The notes beneath the pieces were generated by a model. That model was not told the origin of the DNA. It ran no database searches and saw only the letters and a program-made list of their open reading frames with translations. Position numbers and translations under genes: made by a program. From Pyropia haitanensis (lineage: Eukaryota > Rhodophyta > Bangiophyceae > Bangiales > Bangiaceae), in assembly GCA_008729055.1 (NCBI GenBank), contig SDUX01000004.1, forward strand, positions 3,908,172 to 3,972,171: a stretch of 64,000 nt of DNA, read 5' to 3'. Positions 1 through 10,463 of the stretch are shown here, piece after piece; the first letter of the stretch is position 1; the number at the start of each line of letters is the position of its first letter.

Positions 1-1
1 G

Positions 2-943
2 TCGGCGCACCACCGCCTCACCGCCGCCGCGTCGGCGTTTACACCGGGCGGTGGGGGGGCGGGGGGGGGTGGTGGCGCGGCGGCACCTCCCTCCTCCGCC
101 CCCGCGGCGGGCCCGCCGCCGCCACTGTGCCGCTTCCACCTGGCCGGTAACTGCCGCTACGGCGACGGCTGCCGCTACACCCACGGCGTGCCGTGTCCCG
201 TGTGTGGGGAGAACGCGGTGCACCCGACCGACGGCGCCGAGGCGGAGCGCCACCTGCTCGCGTGTGGGTGGCTGGTTGCGACGGACGTGGCGGGGCCGAC
301 GCCGCCGGCGCCGCCGTCGACGGGCGGCTCCCCGCGGGGCCTCGCCCCCGTGGGCGGTGGTGGCGGCGGCGTCGGTGGCGGTGGCGTCGGCGGCGCGCCG
401 CCGCTGTCGGCAGCCGACGAGGCGGCGCAGGCGGCCCTCCGCTGCGCCCTCTGCCACGAGTCGGTGCGCGGGCGGGGCCGCCGCTTTGGCCTCCTCACCG
501 AGTGCGACCACGTGTTTTGCCTCGAGTGCGTGCGGGCGGTGCGGTCGACGGTCGCCGCGGCGGGCGGGCGGGAGGCGGTGCGCGGGTGCTCGGTGTGTGG
601 CGTCGAGTCCTTCCTCGTCGTCCCATCCGACACGTACCCGCGGAGCGCGGCGGAGAAGGCGGCCGCTGCGGCGCGGTACAAGGCCAAGCTGAAGCTCGTC
701 CCGTGCATGCACTTTCGGTACGGCGAGGGCGTGTGCCCGTTTGGGGTGACCAGCTGCCTGTACGCGCACGTGGACCGGGAGGGGGTGCCCGTCGCGGCCG
801 ACGGGCGGGAGGTGGTGGTCGACGGGGAGGGCGTCGCGACCGGCCGGCGGGGGCTGTCCATGGGCGACTTTCTCGTCGTCAAGCCCGTCAAGGGGCGCAA
901 GCGCCGGGGGGCGGGCGGTGGCGGTGGCGGGGGGGCGGGCTGA
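2..943 (+). CDS. Makorin-type RING E3 ubiquitin ligase (5' partial)
   Basis: The frame is open from base 2 to the TGA at 941-943, so the start lies left of the window; 313 residues are visible. In order it shows a CCCH finger (C-x7-C-x5-C-x3-H, bases about 125-183), a short Cys/His segment of C-x2-C...H...C type, a C3HC4 RING (CALC at about residue 149, then CDHVFC-x2-C, then CSVC), and a last CCCH finger of the makorin form C-x9-C-x6-C-x3-H. CCCH/Cys-His/RING/CCCH is the diagnostic makorin order. Makorins are ubiquitin ligases that also bind RNA. The linker before the last finger (ESFLVVPSDTYPRS...YKAKLK) also has the makorin look. The RING is preceded by a Gly-rich insert and the C-terminus is Gly-rich, like many proteins here. 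An ATG inside the visible part would cut the first finger, so I do not use one. Confidence 0.85.
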   Translation, partial: SAHHRLTAAASAFTPGGGGAGGGGGAAAPPSSAPAAGPPPPLCRFHLAGNCRYGDGCRYTHGVPCPVCGENAVHPTDGAEAERHLLACGWLVATDVAGPTPPAPPSTGGSPRGLAPVGGGGGGVGGGGVGGAPPLSAADEAAQAALRCALCHESVRGRGRRFGLLTECDHVFCLECVRAVRSTVAAAGGREAVRGCSVCGVESFLVVPSDTYPRSAAEKAAAAARYKAKLKLVPCMHFRYGEGVCPFGVTSCLYAHVDREGVPVAADGREVVVDGEGVATGRRGLSMGDFLVVKPVKGRKRRGAGGGGGGGAG

Positions 944-2348
944 CGCGGGCGCGAAAGAAAAGAGCGGCCGCTCGACTAGGATGTTCCCACGGCGCCCCTC
1001 GGGGCGCCGCTGCAGCCAGTCTGCAGGACGCGCCCGTGGCGGGGCCTGGCAGCCTGCGTGGCGAGCGTGTCCAGCTCCTCATGGCGGGGAGCCCGGCCGT
1101 CCCCGCGTTGGCGACCGCAGCCGCCGCTCGCCTGGCCAACCGGCGGCGGATCCGCCACGCCGACCGCCCCCGACGCGGCGTGTGCGGCAGCCAGGGCAGC
1201 GCGGCGGGCGGGCCCGCCGCGGTCAGACCGCGTGAGGTGCCAACCAACTCCGGCCGCCCCCCCACGGCGTCACGTTCAACACCCCGGCTCGCCCCACCCG
1301 CTCGGTCGTGGAGCCGACGAACACGGCTCCGGGACGCCCCATCGTGGTGGCGCACGGCCGGCGCTGGCGGCGGCGGCAGCGGCGGCGACGGCGGCGACGG
1401 CGGCGACGGCGGCGGCGCCAGTCACGCGCGCTCCTCCCTCCCCCCCCCCCTCCCAGCCCGTCGGCGGCCGCAGCTGGGACGGGCTCGCGGGCCCCCACCG
1501 CGGCGGTGACGGCGGTCCACCCAGCCGTGGGGCCAGCCGCGACGGGCGCGGCTGGCCGTGCCGCGCAGCCGGTGGCGGCGGCGCGGGTGTGCCCGCCCGG
1601 CACGCGGCGTGCCCGCCGCGGCGGTGCCGCCGCGAGCCGCGTCGCCGGTGGGTCGGCGGCGCGAGCACAGAACGGGGCTTGCCGCGGCGAGCCGCTGCGC
1701 GTCCCCGGCGCGGCGGCGCCCGCCTCCCCAAGGGGCATTCCCCCCCCCCCCCCCGGCGCGCGTGTCGGGACGCGCCACCCATGGGGCGGCCAGCCGGTCT
1801 GGCGGCCGGCCGGGCGTGGCCGCCCGCCCCGCGTGGCCAACCCCCGAGCGCGCCGCCCGCGGCGGGTGTGAGTGGGGGCAGGTGGCCGCGCCGGGCTGCC
1901 GCGCCCCCCTCTCCCCCCGCGCCGGCCGCCGCGCCGGTCGGCGGGACTGGCGGCGGGCGCCCCCGCCGCGGCCGCGCGGCGTCGGCGGCGGCCACGGCGG
2001 CGGGCGTCAGCGCGCGCCGCGGCGGCGGCGGCGGGCCGTCGCGGATGTTTCTTTTTTTTTTTTTTGTCGCTCCGCCGCGACGGGGGCGGCTCCAGTGGGG
2101 TGGGTGCGCCGGCGTGGGGAGGGGGGGGGGGGGGTGGGGGGAATCCCCGCCCTGGCTGGGGTTGTCGCGGTAGCCGCGGTGGTCTCCGCGGTGGTCGCCC
2201 TGTGATGTGGGCGTCTGGGTGGGGGTGGGGGGCAGCCGCGGGGCAGCGGAGGGCGGGGTTGGCGTGGGGGGGGGGGGAAGGGGGGCATCCTTGGGGATGA
2301 TCGCGGCCGGCTGGCCACGTTCGTTTTACGCTGCAGCACACGGTGGGC
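944..2348. other. Intergenic, GC-rich low complexity
   Basis: This lies between the 3' ends of the makorin gene and the ankyrin gene. It is very GC-rich with C and G runs and a T run at about 2050-2064. The open frames are overlapping, of poor composition and match nothing I know. I see no gene. Confidence 0.6.
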
Positions 2349-5207
2349 TTAGCGGCGGCTGTGGTGGCCTCCGCGAAAGGATACCGTCCCGTCAAAGCTC
2401 TCACGACGACGTCTCCTGAGTGGGGAATGCCACCACTCAGCCACCCTCATGTGAAACGGGGGCAAGAGCGCCTCTGACGTTGTCGGCGGCCGCTCCTCGT
2501 CGGACGCCGGCGGCCACCACTCGTGGGCTGTCCGCTCCAGTACCCGTCCCGTGATGGCGAGGCGCACAAACTGCCGCGGCCTGAACCCGTCGATAATGGA
2601 GCCGTGGCCGAGCGATGCGGCAATGTACAGGGGTGTGAGGCCCATGATGTCCACCACGCCGCAGTGCGCGCCGTGACGGAGCAGCAGCGCCACAACCGCT
2701 GTGTGCCCCTTGGCGGCAGCGTAGTGAAGCGGCGTCCGGCCGTCTTCGTCAACCGCGTTCACGCCAATGTCTGGTGACTGACACGGCTTGTCTAGTGTCA
2801 TACGACGAGGAAGTGCGCCCTGTTCAACGAGGCTGTCCGCTTCACCAGACGCCGTGGGAAGATACGGGAACAGCGCGGCGACAACGGCAGCCCTGCCTGT
2901 CTCTGCGGCCATGTGCAGCGGTGCTCGGCCACGGTGGTCCCGAATGTCCGCGCCGGCACCAGCGTCACACAGTGCGACCAAAGCGCCGCGACGCCGAGCG
3001 CGAGCAGCAAAATGCGAAGGTGTGGATCTCTCGGCGTCCACAGCTCCAACGACAGCACCCGCGTCAACCAGTGTCCGAACCGCCGCAGCGCTGCCTCTGA
3101 ATCCCGCGACGTGCAGCGCCGTGCGCCCGTCGTTGTCGGGTCTGCCCACGTCGGCGCCCGCGTCCAGCAGTGCCCGCACCGCCGCAGCGCTGCCACTGCG
3201 CCCCGCATAGTGCAGCGCCGTGCGCCCGTCGTTGGCGGTTCCGCCCACGTCGGCACCCGCGTCCAGCAGCATCCGCAACGCCGCGGCGCTGCCACTGCCG
3301 CCCGCCAAGTGCAGCGCCGTGCGCCCGTCGTTGGCGGTTCTGCCCACGTCGGCACCCGCGTCCAGCAGTGCCCGCACCGCCGCAGCGCTGCCACTGCGCC
3401 CCGCATAGTGCAGCGCCGTGCGCCCGTCGTTGGCGGTTCCGCCCACGTTGGCACCCGCGTCCAGCAGTGCCCGCAACGCCGCGGCGCTGCCACTGCGCCC
3501 CGCATAGTGCAGCGCCGTGCGCCCGTCGTTGGCGGTTCCGCCCACGTCGGCACCCGCGTCCAGCAGTGCCCGCACCGCCGCAGCGCTGCCACTGCGCCCC
3601 GCATAGTGCAGCGCCGTGCGCCTGTCGTTGGCGGTTCCGCCCACGTTGGCACCCGCGTCCAGCAGTGCCCGCACCGCCGCAGCGCTGCCACTGCGCCCCG
3701 CATAGTGCAGCGCCGTGCGCCCGTCGTTGGCGGTTCCGCCCACGTTGGCACCCGCGTCCAGCAGTGCCCGCACCGCCGCAGCGCTGCCACTGCGCCCCGC
3801 ATAGTGCAGCGCCGTGCGCCCGTCGTTGGCGGTTCCGCCCACGTTGGCACCCGCGTCCAGCAGTGCCCGCACCGCCGCAGCGCTGCCACTGCGCCCCGCA
3901 TAGTGCAGCGCCGTGCGCCCGTCGTTGGCGGTTCCGCCCACGTTGGCACCCGCGTCCAGCAGTGCCCGCACCGCCGCAGCGCTGCCACTGCGCCCCGCGA
4001 CGTGCAGCGCCGTGCGCCCGTCGTTGTCGGGTCTGCCCACGTTGGCACCCGCGTCCAGCAGTGCCCGCACCGCCGCAGCGCTGCCACTGCGCCCCGCATA
4101 GTGCAGCGCCGTGCGCCCGTCGTTGTCGGTTCCGCCCACGTCGGCACCCGCGTCCAGCAGCACCTGCACCGCCGCGGCGCTGCCACTGCCGCCCGCCAAG
4201 TGCAGCGCCGTTCCCCCGTCGTTGCTTGCGGCATCCACCTTGTTCCCCGCCGTGAGGAGAGCCTTCACCGCCGCGACGTTACCTCTGTGCGCAGCTATGA
4301 GGAGCGGCGTGGTGCCTACAGGAATGGTGTACGAATCGAGAAGGTGGCAGCTGGAGCACCACGGTTCCAAGAATGGCCTCTCATGGAGCAGCGAGACTTC
4401 ACAGGTTGTCGCCTCCACTTTAGCGCCCGCGTCCAGCAATACCCGAACAGCTCCATCGCCGTTGCCCCTACCCACCATGTGCAGCGCGGTCAAGCCTGGC
4501 AGAGAGCGCGCACCCACATGAGCACCTGCAATCAACAACACCCGTACTGCGGCTGCGCTTTCACTGTCCGCCGCACAGTGCAATGGCGTTTCACCGAAAT
4601 CAGTACGGGCCTCGACGTCCGCCCCCGCGTCCAGAAGTGCACAAATGGCGGCCACGTCCCCCGCTGCCGCTGCGCAATGCAGAGCGGTCGCTCCAAGGTC
4701 GGCCGCAGCGTCAACGGGCGTGCCAGCGGCCAACAGCGCCCGCATCGTCGGCACGTGTCCGCTGCTGGCCGCCCAGTGCAGAGGCAAATAGCCACCATCG
4801 CTCCGCGCTTGGTTCCTTTTGGAAGGAGCGGTCACGCTGGCGCCAGCCGACAACAGCACTCCCACTGCTTCAACGTCCCCAGCAGCAGCCGCCCAGTGCA
4901 GGGCCGTGTCGCCCTGGTCATTCGCCTCCTCGACGATAGCGCCAGCTTCGAGCAGCGCCCGTACGGCACCCGCCCCGCCGCTCCACGCGGCCTCGTGCAA
5001 TGGTTGCAGCGGGAGCTCCCGCGCCGCAAACCCGGGCGGCAACCGCGGCGGCCGCCTCGGCGGCGCGTCCGACGCCGTGGCGGTCCCCGCCGCCGGCCCA
5101 GTCGGCGGCGGCGCGGGCGCCTCGGCGGGAGTCGTCGCCATGCGCCCGCTGCCCCCCTTGCACACCAACTCACACGCCGCGCAGAGGGCGGCGACGGCCG
5201 CCCACAC
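2349..5207 (-). CDS. Ankyrin-repeat protein, 952 aa, about 23 repeats
   Basis: A single uninterrupted frame runs from ATG at 5207 to TAA at 2349-2351. After a Pro/Ala-rich leader, ankyrin units begin at about residue 70 (PLHEAAWSGG) and I count about 23. Seven diverged units come first, then twelve almost identical 33-residue units of the form DGRTALHYAGRSGSAAAVRALL (3033-4220), then four diverged units (for example DGRTPLHYAAAKGHTAVVALLL). A short Trp/Arg-rich tail follows. Ankyrin stacks bind other proteins; no enzymatic domain is fused, so the partner is unknown. The second Met (ATG at 5141, MATTPAEAP) is an alternative start. If 5207 is used the first 20 residues are mildly hydrophobic and could be a leader. 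The composition of the flanking units shows the frame is real although the opposite strand of the array is also open. Confidence 0.9.
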   Translation of the reverse strand: MWAAVAALCAACELVCKGGSGRMATTPAEAPAPPPTGPAAGTATASDAPPRRPPRLPPGFAARELPLQPLHEAAWSGGAGAVRALLEAGAIVEEANDQGDTALHWAAAAGDVEAVGVLLSAGASVTAPSKRNQARSDGGYLPLHWAASSGHVPTMRALLAAGTPVDAAADLGATALHCAAAAGDVAAICALLDAGADVEARTDFGETPLHCAADSESAAAVRVLLIAGAHVGARSLPGLTALHMVGRGNGDGAVRVLLDAGAKVEATTCEVSLLHERPFLEPWCSSCHLLDSYTIPVGTTPLLIAAHRGNVAAVKALLTAGNKVDAASNDGGTALHLAGGSGSAAAVQVLLDAGADVGGTDNDGRTALHYAGRSGSAAAVRALLDAGANVGRPDNDGRTALHVAGRSGSAAAVRALLDAGANVGGTANDGRTALHYAGRSGSAAAVRALLDAGANVGGTANDGRTALHYAGRSGSAAAVRALLDAGANVGGTANDGRTALHYAGRSGSAAAVRALLDAGANVGGTANDRRTALHYAGRSGSAAAVRALLDAGADVGGTANDGRTALHYAGRSGSAAALRALLDAGANVGGTANDGRTALHYAGRSGSAAAVRALLDAGADVGRTANDGRTALHLAGGSGSAAALRMLLDAGADVGGTANDGRTALHYAGRSGSAAAVRALLDAGADVGRPDNDGRTALHVAGFRGSAAAVRTLVDAGAVVGAVDAERSTPSHFAARARRRGALVALCDAGAGADIRDHRGRAPLHMAAETGRAAVVAALFPYLPTASGEADSLVEQGALPRRMTLDKPCQSPDIGVNAVDEDGRTPLHYAAAKGHTAVVALLLRHGAHCGVVDIMGLTPLYIAASLGHGSIIDGFRPRQFVRLAITGRVLERTAHEWWPPASDEERPPTTSEALLPPFHMRVAEWWHSPLRRRRRESFDGTVSFRGGHHSRR
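3033..4220 (-). repeat. 99-bp tandem array inside the ankyrin gene (12 units)
   Basis: Twelve head-to-tail 99-bp units each encode one 33-residue ankyrin repeat. Many neighbouring units differ by only a few bases, while units at the array edges (DGGTALHLAGG, HVAGFRG) are more diverged. Identity is high at the DNA level, not only in protein, which suggests recent unequal exchange or gene conversion. Confidence 0.95.
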
Positions 5208-7046
5208 AACCCTGCGAGGGCAAGGCGGTCGTCACACCAGGGCGCCAAACACAGCGGGTCCGCAGTGGCGCCGGCTGGATCGCAGATGGGCGCGCACGCA
5301 CAATGGCAGGCGACGGGACGGAAAGGGGGGGGGGGGATGACCACCGCGACGGCGCGAGTGGGCGGTGTGGAAGGGCGCGGATGGGCGCGACTGTAGCTAG
5401 CGTCCCCGGTCGAACGCACGGGGCGCTCCCCTGCGGCAAAAAGCACACGGGCCCACGCTGACGCCAGCCTCACCCGTGGGTGTCGGGACATGCGCGCGCG
5501 ACGCAGGCACGTCACCTACTATCCGGATACACTTAAACCGACTGCCGCGCCGGCTGGGGCCGCGACCGGCTCGGCATGGCGACGTGGGTCTAGAACCGGA
5601 TACCTGCTGCTCCGTGCGTCCGAACAAATCGAGCGTGCGGTTCCGCAGACACGCGGCCGGCCCCAAGCGGCCCAGACTCCCTCACCGCTCGTCGGCAAGG
5701 GCGCGCAAGTCCCGTGGAAACAAGAACAAGAGCAACAAAGGACACGGGCGGTGGCGGTCCCCGCCGGGTTCTCGACGACGATGGTGGTGCCGCCTCTGTT
5801 GTGCCGGTTCTCGCCGACGATGGCGGTGCCGTCTGTGCCGCGCCGCGGAGGTCGCATGCAAGCCCGCCCCGCCGCAGGGCCTGTGCCACACCGTGGCGGG
5901 TGCTCGGTAGGGAGAGAAGCGGAAGCGGGGCCAGGTGGGGGGGCGGGGTGGCGTCCTCCCCTCGCCAAAACGACGGCCACGTCCGACGGGCGCCGCCCCC
6001 GCCGCTGCCACCACCCACCCCACACGCACGTCCTGTCCGCCCCGCCGTGACCGGCTGCTCGTCATGGCCGGCGCTTGGTCGTCGTGGCCGCCGCCGCCGC
6101 GGCGCTTCGACGATCGCCCATTTAGGCAGGCCCACCGCACTCCCACCCCGTCGCCTCTTTCCAACGCAGACGCAGCCACCGCCGGCGATGCTCCCTCTGC
6201 ATGGCACCTGAGGTGCTGCGCGATGCAACTTGGGTGACACCGACACCTCCTCCGACGCCATCCTCGTCGCGGACCTCTCTTCGAACGAGCCCTCGTGGGG
6301 GCTCCTGCGCTGCCCGTGCACGCGGTGACTGGGGAGGTCGGGAGCGGCGTGCGCCACTCCCCGCCAGCACATTACCAACCCGCAGCCGCGCGCCCGCCCC
6401 GCCGCGTACACGGACGTACCGCCCTGCCGGCGGCCCGCCCGGGACGCGGTCATCGCCACCGTCGGGGGCGCCTCGCCACGCCGCGGAGGGGGCCCGTCCG
6501 CACGCCGGGCGGCGGCCGCGACCACCCGTGCGGCGGGGCGGCTGCCGCCGTCATTGCGCGGCGGCCGCCACGGGGGCACCCACAAGCGGCGGCAGTGGCC
6601 GTAGACCGGCTGCGCCAGCGGGCGGCCGGCGGACCCGCCAACGACGGGTGCGTGCAGCCCGGTGCTTGTTTGTCGTCTTCTTGCCACCTCCCGGTATGCC
6701 TTCCGACCGTGTCCATCTGAAACGCGTCGTGTTTTTTGTTTTTTTTTTGTGTGCGGCCTGCGGGTGAGCGTGACGCGTGAGCGAGCGTCCAAGCGCACGA
6801 GCAGGCGGCGGGGTCGCCAGCGTGGCCCACAGCGTGGCCACCGTGCTGGCGTGGTGCCTCGAGCGCGGGGGCGACACTGGTGTTGGGTACAAACGGGGCG
6901 GCAGAAACGGGTTGGCCCACCAAAGAGACGTGCAGGCACAGGCGTCGTTGCCACGCCGCCGCCGGCCCCCAGTGGGTGGGCGACACCGCGGCGCGGCCGC
7001 CGGTACCACCGCCTGCCGGTACCCAGCCGCCGCCCAGCCGCGGGCG
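5208..7046. other. Intergenic between ankyrin and RidA genes
   Basis: It holds the presumed upstream region of the ankyrin gene (about 5208-5600) and the downstream region of the RidA gene, including a T-rich stretch at 6728-6750. Open frames here read as low-complexity shadows. I see no supported gene, RNA or repeat. Confidence 0.5.
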
Positions 7047-7540
7047 TCACGCGCTGCCACGGGCGTCCCCCCCCCCCCCCCCCCCCCCCCCCCAACCACC
7101 GCCACCGCCTCCACCTCCACCAGCATATCCGGGTGCACCAGCGACGCGACGCCGACCATCGTCGCCGCCGGCCGCACGCCCGCCGCGCCAAACGCCGCCG
7201 CGTGCGCGGCGCCGACCGCCGCCGCGTCCCGGGCCGGGTCCGTCACGTACAGGCGGGTGGCGACCACGTCGGCCATGCGCGCGCCGAGCGCGTCGAGCGC
7301 GGCGGCGATCGTACCAAACACCACCCGCGCCTGGGCGCCCGCGTCGCCCGGGTGGAGGACCGTGACGCGGCCGTCGGCGGCGGCCGCCGCCGCGGGGTCG
7401 GTCGCGGTCGTGCCCGCCACGGAGATGTGGGCGCCGACGCGGACGGCGCGGGCGTAGCCGACCTTGGCCTCGTACGGGCCGCCCGACGACACCTCCCGCC
7501 GGCCGGGGGGGGGGGGGGGCGCCGCGGCGCCCGTGGCCAT
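7047..7540 (-). CDS. RidA/YjgF-family enamine/imine deaminase
   Basis: The start is ATG at 7540. The frame gives a complete RidA domain: REVSSGGPYEAKVGYARAV at the N-terminus, VAGTTA, a QARVVFGTIAAALDALGA helix, VVATRLYVTD, then the conserved VRPAATMVGVASL with the ligand-binding Arg, and VEVEAVAVV. RidA proteins hydrolyse reactive enamine/imine intermediates released by PLP enzymes. As typed, the frame runs on to 6551 and adds about 160 residues of junk-like sequence after a G27 run (C27 at 7067-7093 on the plus strand). One more base in that run gives GDARGSA and a stop at 7047, for about 164 residues, close to the usual 130-150. I therefore place the end at 7047. Poly-G length is the only uncertainty; the domain itself is intact. 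Confidence 0.8.
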
Positions 7541-8876
7541 GGCAAACGTTGGCCGCCGCGGGGCGGCTGCCGCGGCCAGGTCGTGCGTCGGGCAGGCACA
7601 GGGGGACCACCAGGAATAGGTGGGAGACAGAGCAGGGGTGTGGTTGGGCGCGCGGACCGACGCGGACGAAGACAGTGGCCGCTGCAGAGGGAGACGCGCA
7701 ACAGAGGTGGGGGGCAGCCGCCACGGGGAGGGATCGTCGCCGCCCGAGAGGGATGGCCGCCACCAGAAAGGGGTGGCCGCCGCCCGAGAGGGATGACCGC
7801 CGCCAGACAGGGGGATGGCCGCGCCGCCAAGTGGGGTGGCCGCTCAAGAGCACATGCCGGCGCTTGGTAAGCGGGACCGCCGGCAATCTCATTGGCCCGT
7901 CGGCATGGAATCCGCCCTTGCTCGAGGGGGGAGGGTGACGGTGCCGCCGCGGCGGCGGTCCCTGCCAGCGCGGCCGCCGTGGCGGCTGGCGCCACCCCCG
8001 CCGCGGCTGCCGCGGCGGGCGGGCGTGGCGGCGCGGCGGCGGGGGTGGCGACGCCGGTGTGGCGGCGGCGGCGGCGGCGGGCCGTCGCGGTGGCAACCGC
8101 GGGGTGGGGGCCGCGGCGGCTCGGCCGCCGGCGGGCTGCCGACGGCGGTGACCGCCGGGGCGGGGGTGGTGGGTTGGGTGCGTGGGGCGGGGAGGGGGGG
8201 GGGGGCGAGCGGGCGGCGCTGGGCGCCCGCCTCGGGTCGGCAGCGACCCCGCGCGGCCACCGGTCGGGTAGCGTGGTCGGGGGGGGGGAGTGGGGCAAGA
8301 AGGACAGCGGCGGCCGCCGCCACAGGCGGCGCCGCTTGGCCACCCCGCCGCCGGCGGGCCGGGAGCGCCGCCGCTGTCGACACGAAGTGCGGCGGCGGCC
8401 GACGCCGCACGGCAGTGCGGCGGCCACCCCACGCCGGGGTGGGGCGTGCGGCGCGCGGCCGCCGCCCGCGCGGCGCCGCCCCGCGCGGTCGGCTGGTGGT
8501 GGTCGCACCCCTGGTGGCGAGCGTCGCGTCCGCGCCGCGGTGGCGGCCCTGTGCACACACGCCGCCCGCCTGCGTCTCCGCCGCGGTCAGCGGGGACCAC
8601 TCCCCCCTGCCTACTGCCGCCGCCCACCCACCAGCCGGGTCACGCCCGGCGGCCTATTGTCCAGCCCCTACGCCACTCGTGCGCTGGCCGGCGTGGCTGA
8701 CACGCGCCCCCGCTGTTGGGAATGTGGGCGGACGCGGAGGGCGGGGTGGCGAGCCGACGGTTGTGTGGGTACTGGCTGTTGAAACTGTTGGAGTAGCGGT
8801 GCCACCCTAGCGAGCAAGTGGCGGCACCCGCTCGGAGGGACCTCGCCCGTCTCTCCCTCCCGCTCCCCCGCGTCGC
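7541..8876. other. Intergenic between RidA and hydrolase genes
   Basis: Upstream of the RidA gene and downstream of the hydrolase gene. Apart from a short 20-bp tandem repeat at 7730-7830 it is GC-rich low-complexity DNA with G runs; no supported gene. Confidence 0.5.
7730..7830. repeat. 20-bp imperfect tandem repeat, about 5 copies
   Basis: Successive 20-base units of the form GGGATGGCCGCCACCAGAAA, with alternating GCCCGAGA and CCAGAAA/CCAGACA endings, can be read from 7730 to about 7809. A fifth, diverged unit follows. It sits about 190 bases upstream of the RidA start codon. Confidence 0.75.
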
Positions 8877-10463
8877 TCAGTGATGGTAGTCTTCCGGCTC
8901 GACCGCCGCCGTCGCGGCGGACCACACCAGGTGGCACACCTCGTTGCCGGCAATGTTGCAGTGCGAGCCGACGGTGCGCTTGTACAACAAGCTCTCGTCC
9001 GGCTCGTCGCAAATGTATTCGTCGCTGATCACGTTCGTGACGCTTCCCGGCAGCAGCTCGTACTCCCCCCCGGCGTCGTGCATCTTGACCCGCCGCGCCT
9101 TGGCGGGCAGCGTCAGCACCGCGCCGCGGTTGCCCATCGCGGGCCCGTTCCAGATCGAGTAGTTGTGCAGCGCAAAGTCCGTCTTGGAGGTGGTCACGAC
9201 GAGCGGGCCCGCGACGAGCGACCGGCGCGCGGTGCGGCCGCCGCCGACCAGCCGCTCGTACCGGTGGCCGGCGGTCATGGCGTCGGCGTGGACGGCGGGC
9301 TCGATGAGCGTCAGCGAGTGCACCCGCCCCGGCAGCGCGCACGGCCCCGCCGCGGGGCCACACACCGCCGACGACAGCACGTGGCAGCCGAGCGAGTGGC
9401 CCACGCCGTGGAAGCGGACGGCGCCGCCGCCCGCCGCGGCCGGCCGGCCCGCCCGCCCCGCCGCGGCGGCCATAAAGCGGGCCAGGATTGGGTGCAGGCC
9501 GACCGCGCCGACGGTCATGGCGCGCTTCTCAAAGCGGCCAAAGATGAGCTCCTCGGGGCCGCGCGTCAGCTCGACCAGGCCCCGCGCCGCCGCGAGCCAC
9601 GCGGCGCTGGTCAAGTGGCGGATCTTGTCAAAGAGGCCGCGCGGGGGGGACGCCGGGGGGGGCTCCCCGCCGACGGTGACGCCCGCCGCCGCGGGCGGCG
9701 CGCCCGCGGCGCCGCTGCCGCCGCCGGCCGCCGGTGGGCCGCCCACCGCCGACGCGGCCGCGGCGGCCGCCCCCCCGCCGGCCCCGTCCGCGGCGGGCGT
9801 GGGCGTCGTGGGCATGGTGTGGGCGTGCTCGTTTTGCTGGCGCGTCAGGTGGTGCGCCAGCGCCGCCTCGGCCATGCGCAGCAGCTGCTCGTCGGTGCAG
9901 GTGGCCGGGTCAGCCGGCGGGGGGTGGCCCTCGAGGGCCAGGCTCAGCAGGTACGTCAGCGGCGCCCGGAGGGCGGCGTCAAACGTGGTGGCCTCGATGA
10001 CCGCCGTCACCGCGTCGTCGACCGGGGGCGGCGCGTCGCGGAGGTGCAGGTGCGCCAGTATCTCCTGCACGAGCGTCAAGTCGCGCTCCAGCCCCTCCAC
10101 CGCGTACGGCTTGCCGTCGAGGAACTTGAAGAAGGACGGCCAGTGGATGCCCACAATGAGCAACCGGCGGGGGCGGGCGGCGTCCTGGAAGGCGCGCTCG
10201 CCCACCTGCTGCTCGGCCATCCCTGAGATCCAGTCGTGGTACGACTGGACCGCCCCGGCCTTGTCCGTCTTGTACCCGTGGCTGACGAGGAACACGTCCG
10301 TGTCGGTGCCATCGTCGGGCAGCCGCGCGATCTTTTCTTCAATCAGGTTGCTCAGCAGCAGCGGCACCGTGTCGTCAGGGTTCTCGGGTACCTCCTTTCC
10401 ATGCTCGTCAATGCTGAGCATGTAGTAGTGGCCCATGTGGGCACCTAGGTCCATGACCGGCAT
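8877..10463 (-). CDS. Alpha/beta-hydrolase (putative serine esterase/lipase)
   Basis: One unbroken frame of 528 residues, ATG at 10463 to TGA at 8877. I chose this ATG (MPVMDLGAHMGHYY) because the 28 upstream in-frame residues are low-complexity; MDLGAH at 10454 is also possible. A first hydrolase strand is seen in TDVFLVSHGYKTDKAGAV, with a conserved W/Y-rich helix after it. The nucleophile elbow is in FHGVGHSLGCHVLSSAV (G-H-S-L-G, about residue 350), so Ser is the likely nucleophile. A Gly/Ala/Pro-rich insert of about 70 residues separates the two halves. The C-terminal SHCNIAGNEVCHLVWSAA carries candidate catalytic His residues. No signal peptide or membrane helix is evident. The substrate cannot be named; GHSLG is common to lipases, esterases and acyltransferases. 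Confidence 0.75.
   Translation of the reverse strand: MPVMDLGAHMGHYYMLSIDEHGKEVPENPDDTVPLLLSNLIEEKIARLPDDGTDTDVFLVSHGYKTDKAGAVQSYHDWISGMAEQQVGERAFQDAARPRRLLIVGIHWPSFFKFLDGKPYAVEGLERDLTLVQEILAHLHLRDAPPPVDDAVTAVIEATTFDAALRAPLTYLLSLALEGHPPPADPATCTDEQLLRMAEAALAHHLTRQQNEHAHTMPTTPTPAADGAGGGAAAAAASAVGGPPAAGGGSGAAGAPPAAAGVTVGGEPPPASPPRGLFDKIRHLTSAAWLAAARGLVELTRGPEELIFGRFEKRAMTVGAVGLHPILARFMAAAAGRAGRPAAAGGGAVRFHGVGHSLGCHVLSSAVCGPAAGPCALPGRVHSLTLIEPAVHADAMTAGHRYERLVGGGRTARRSLVAGPLVVTTSKTDFALHNYSIWNGPAMGNRGAVLTLPAKARRVKMHDAGGEYELLPGSVTNVISDEYICDEPDESLLYKRTVGSHCNIAGNEVCHLVWSAATAAVEPEDYHH

Noticed and set aside
3033..4220. Regular repeat spacing resembling a CRISPR array
   Set aside because: Units are contiguous coding repeats without unique spacers, and the genome is eukaryotic.
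2913..5396. An 827-codon plus-strand frame and other long frames across the ankyrin array
   Set aside because: They exist because the 99-bp repeat lacks stops in several frames. Only the minus frame has ankyrin motifs and varied flanking sequence.
5575..5665. GGTTCTAGACC-like T-arm on the minus strand suggesting a tRNA
   Set aside because: No matching acceptor, D-arm or anticodon stem could be drawn around it.
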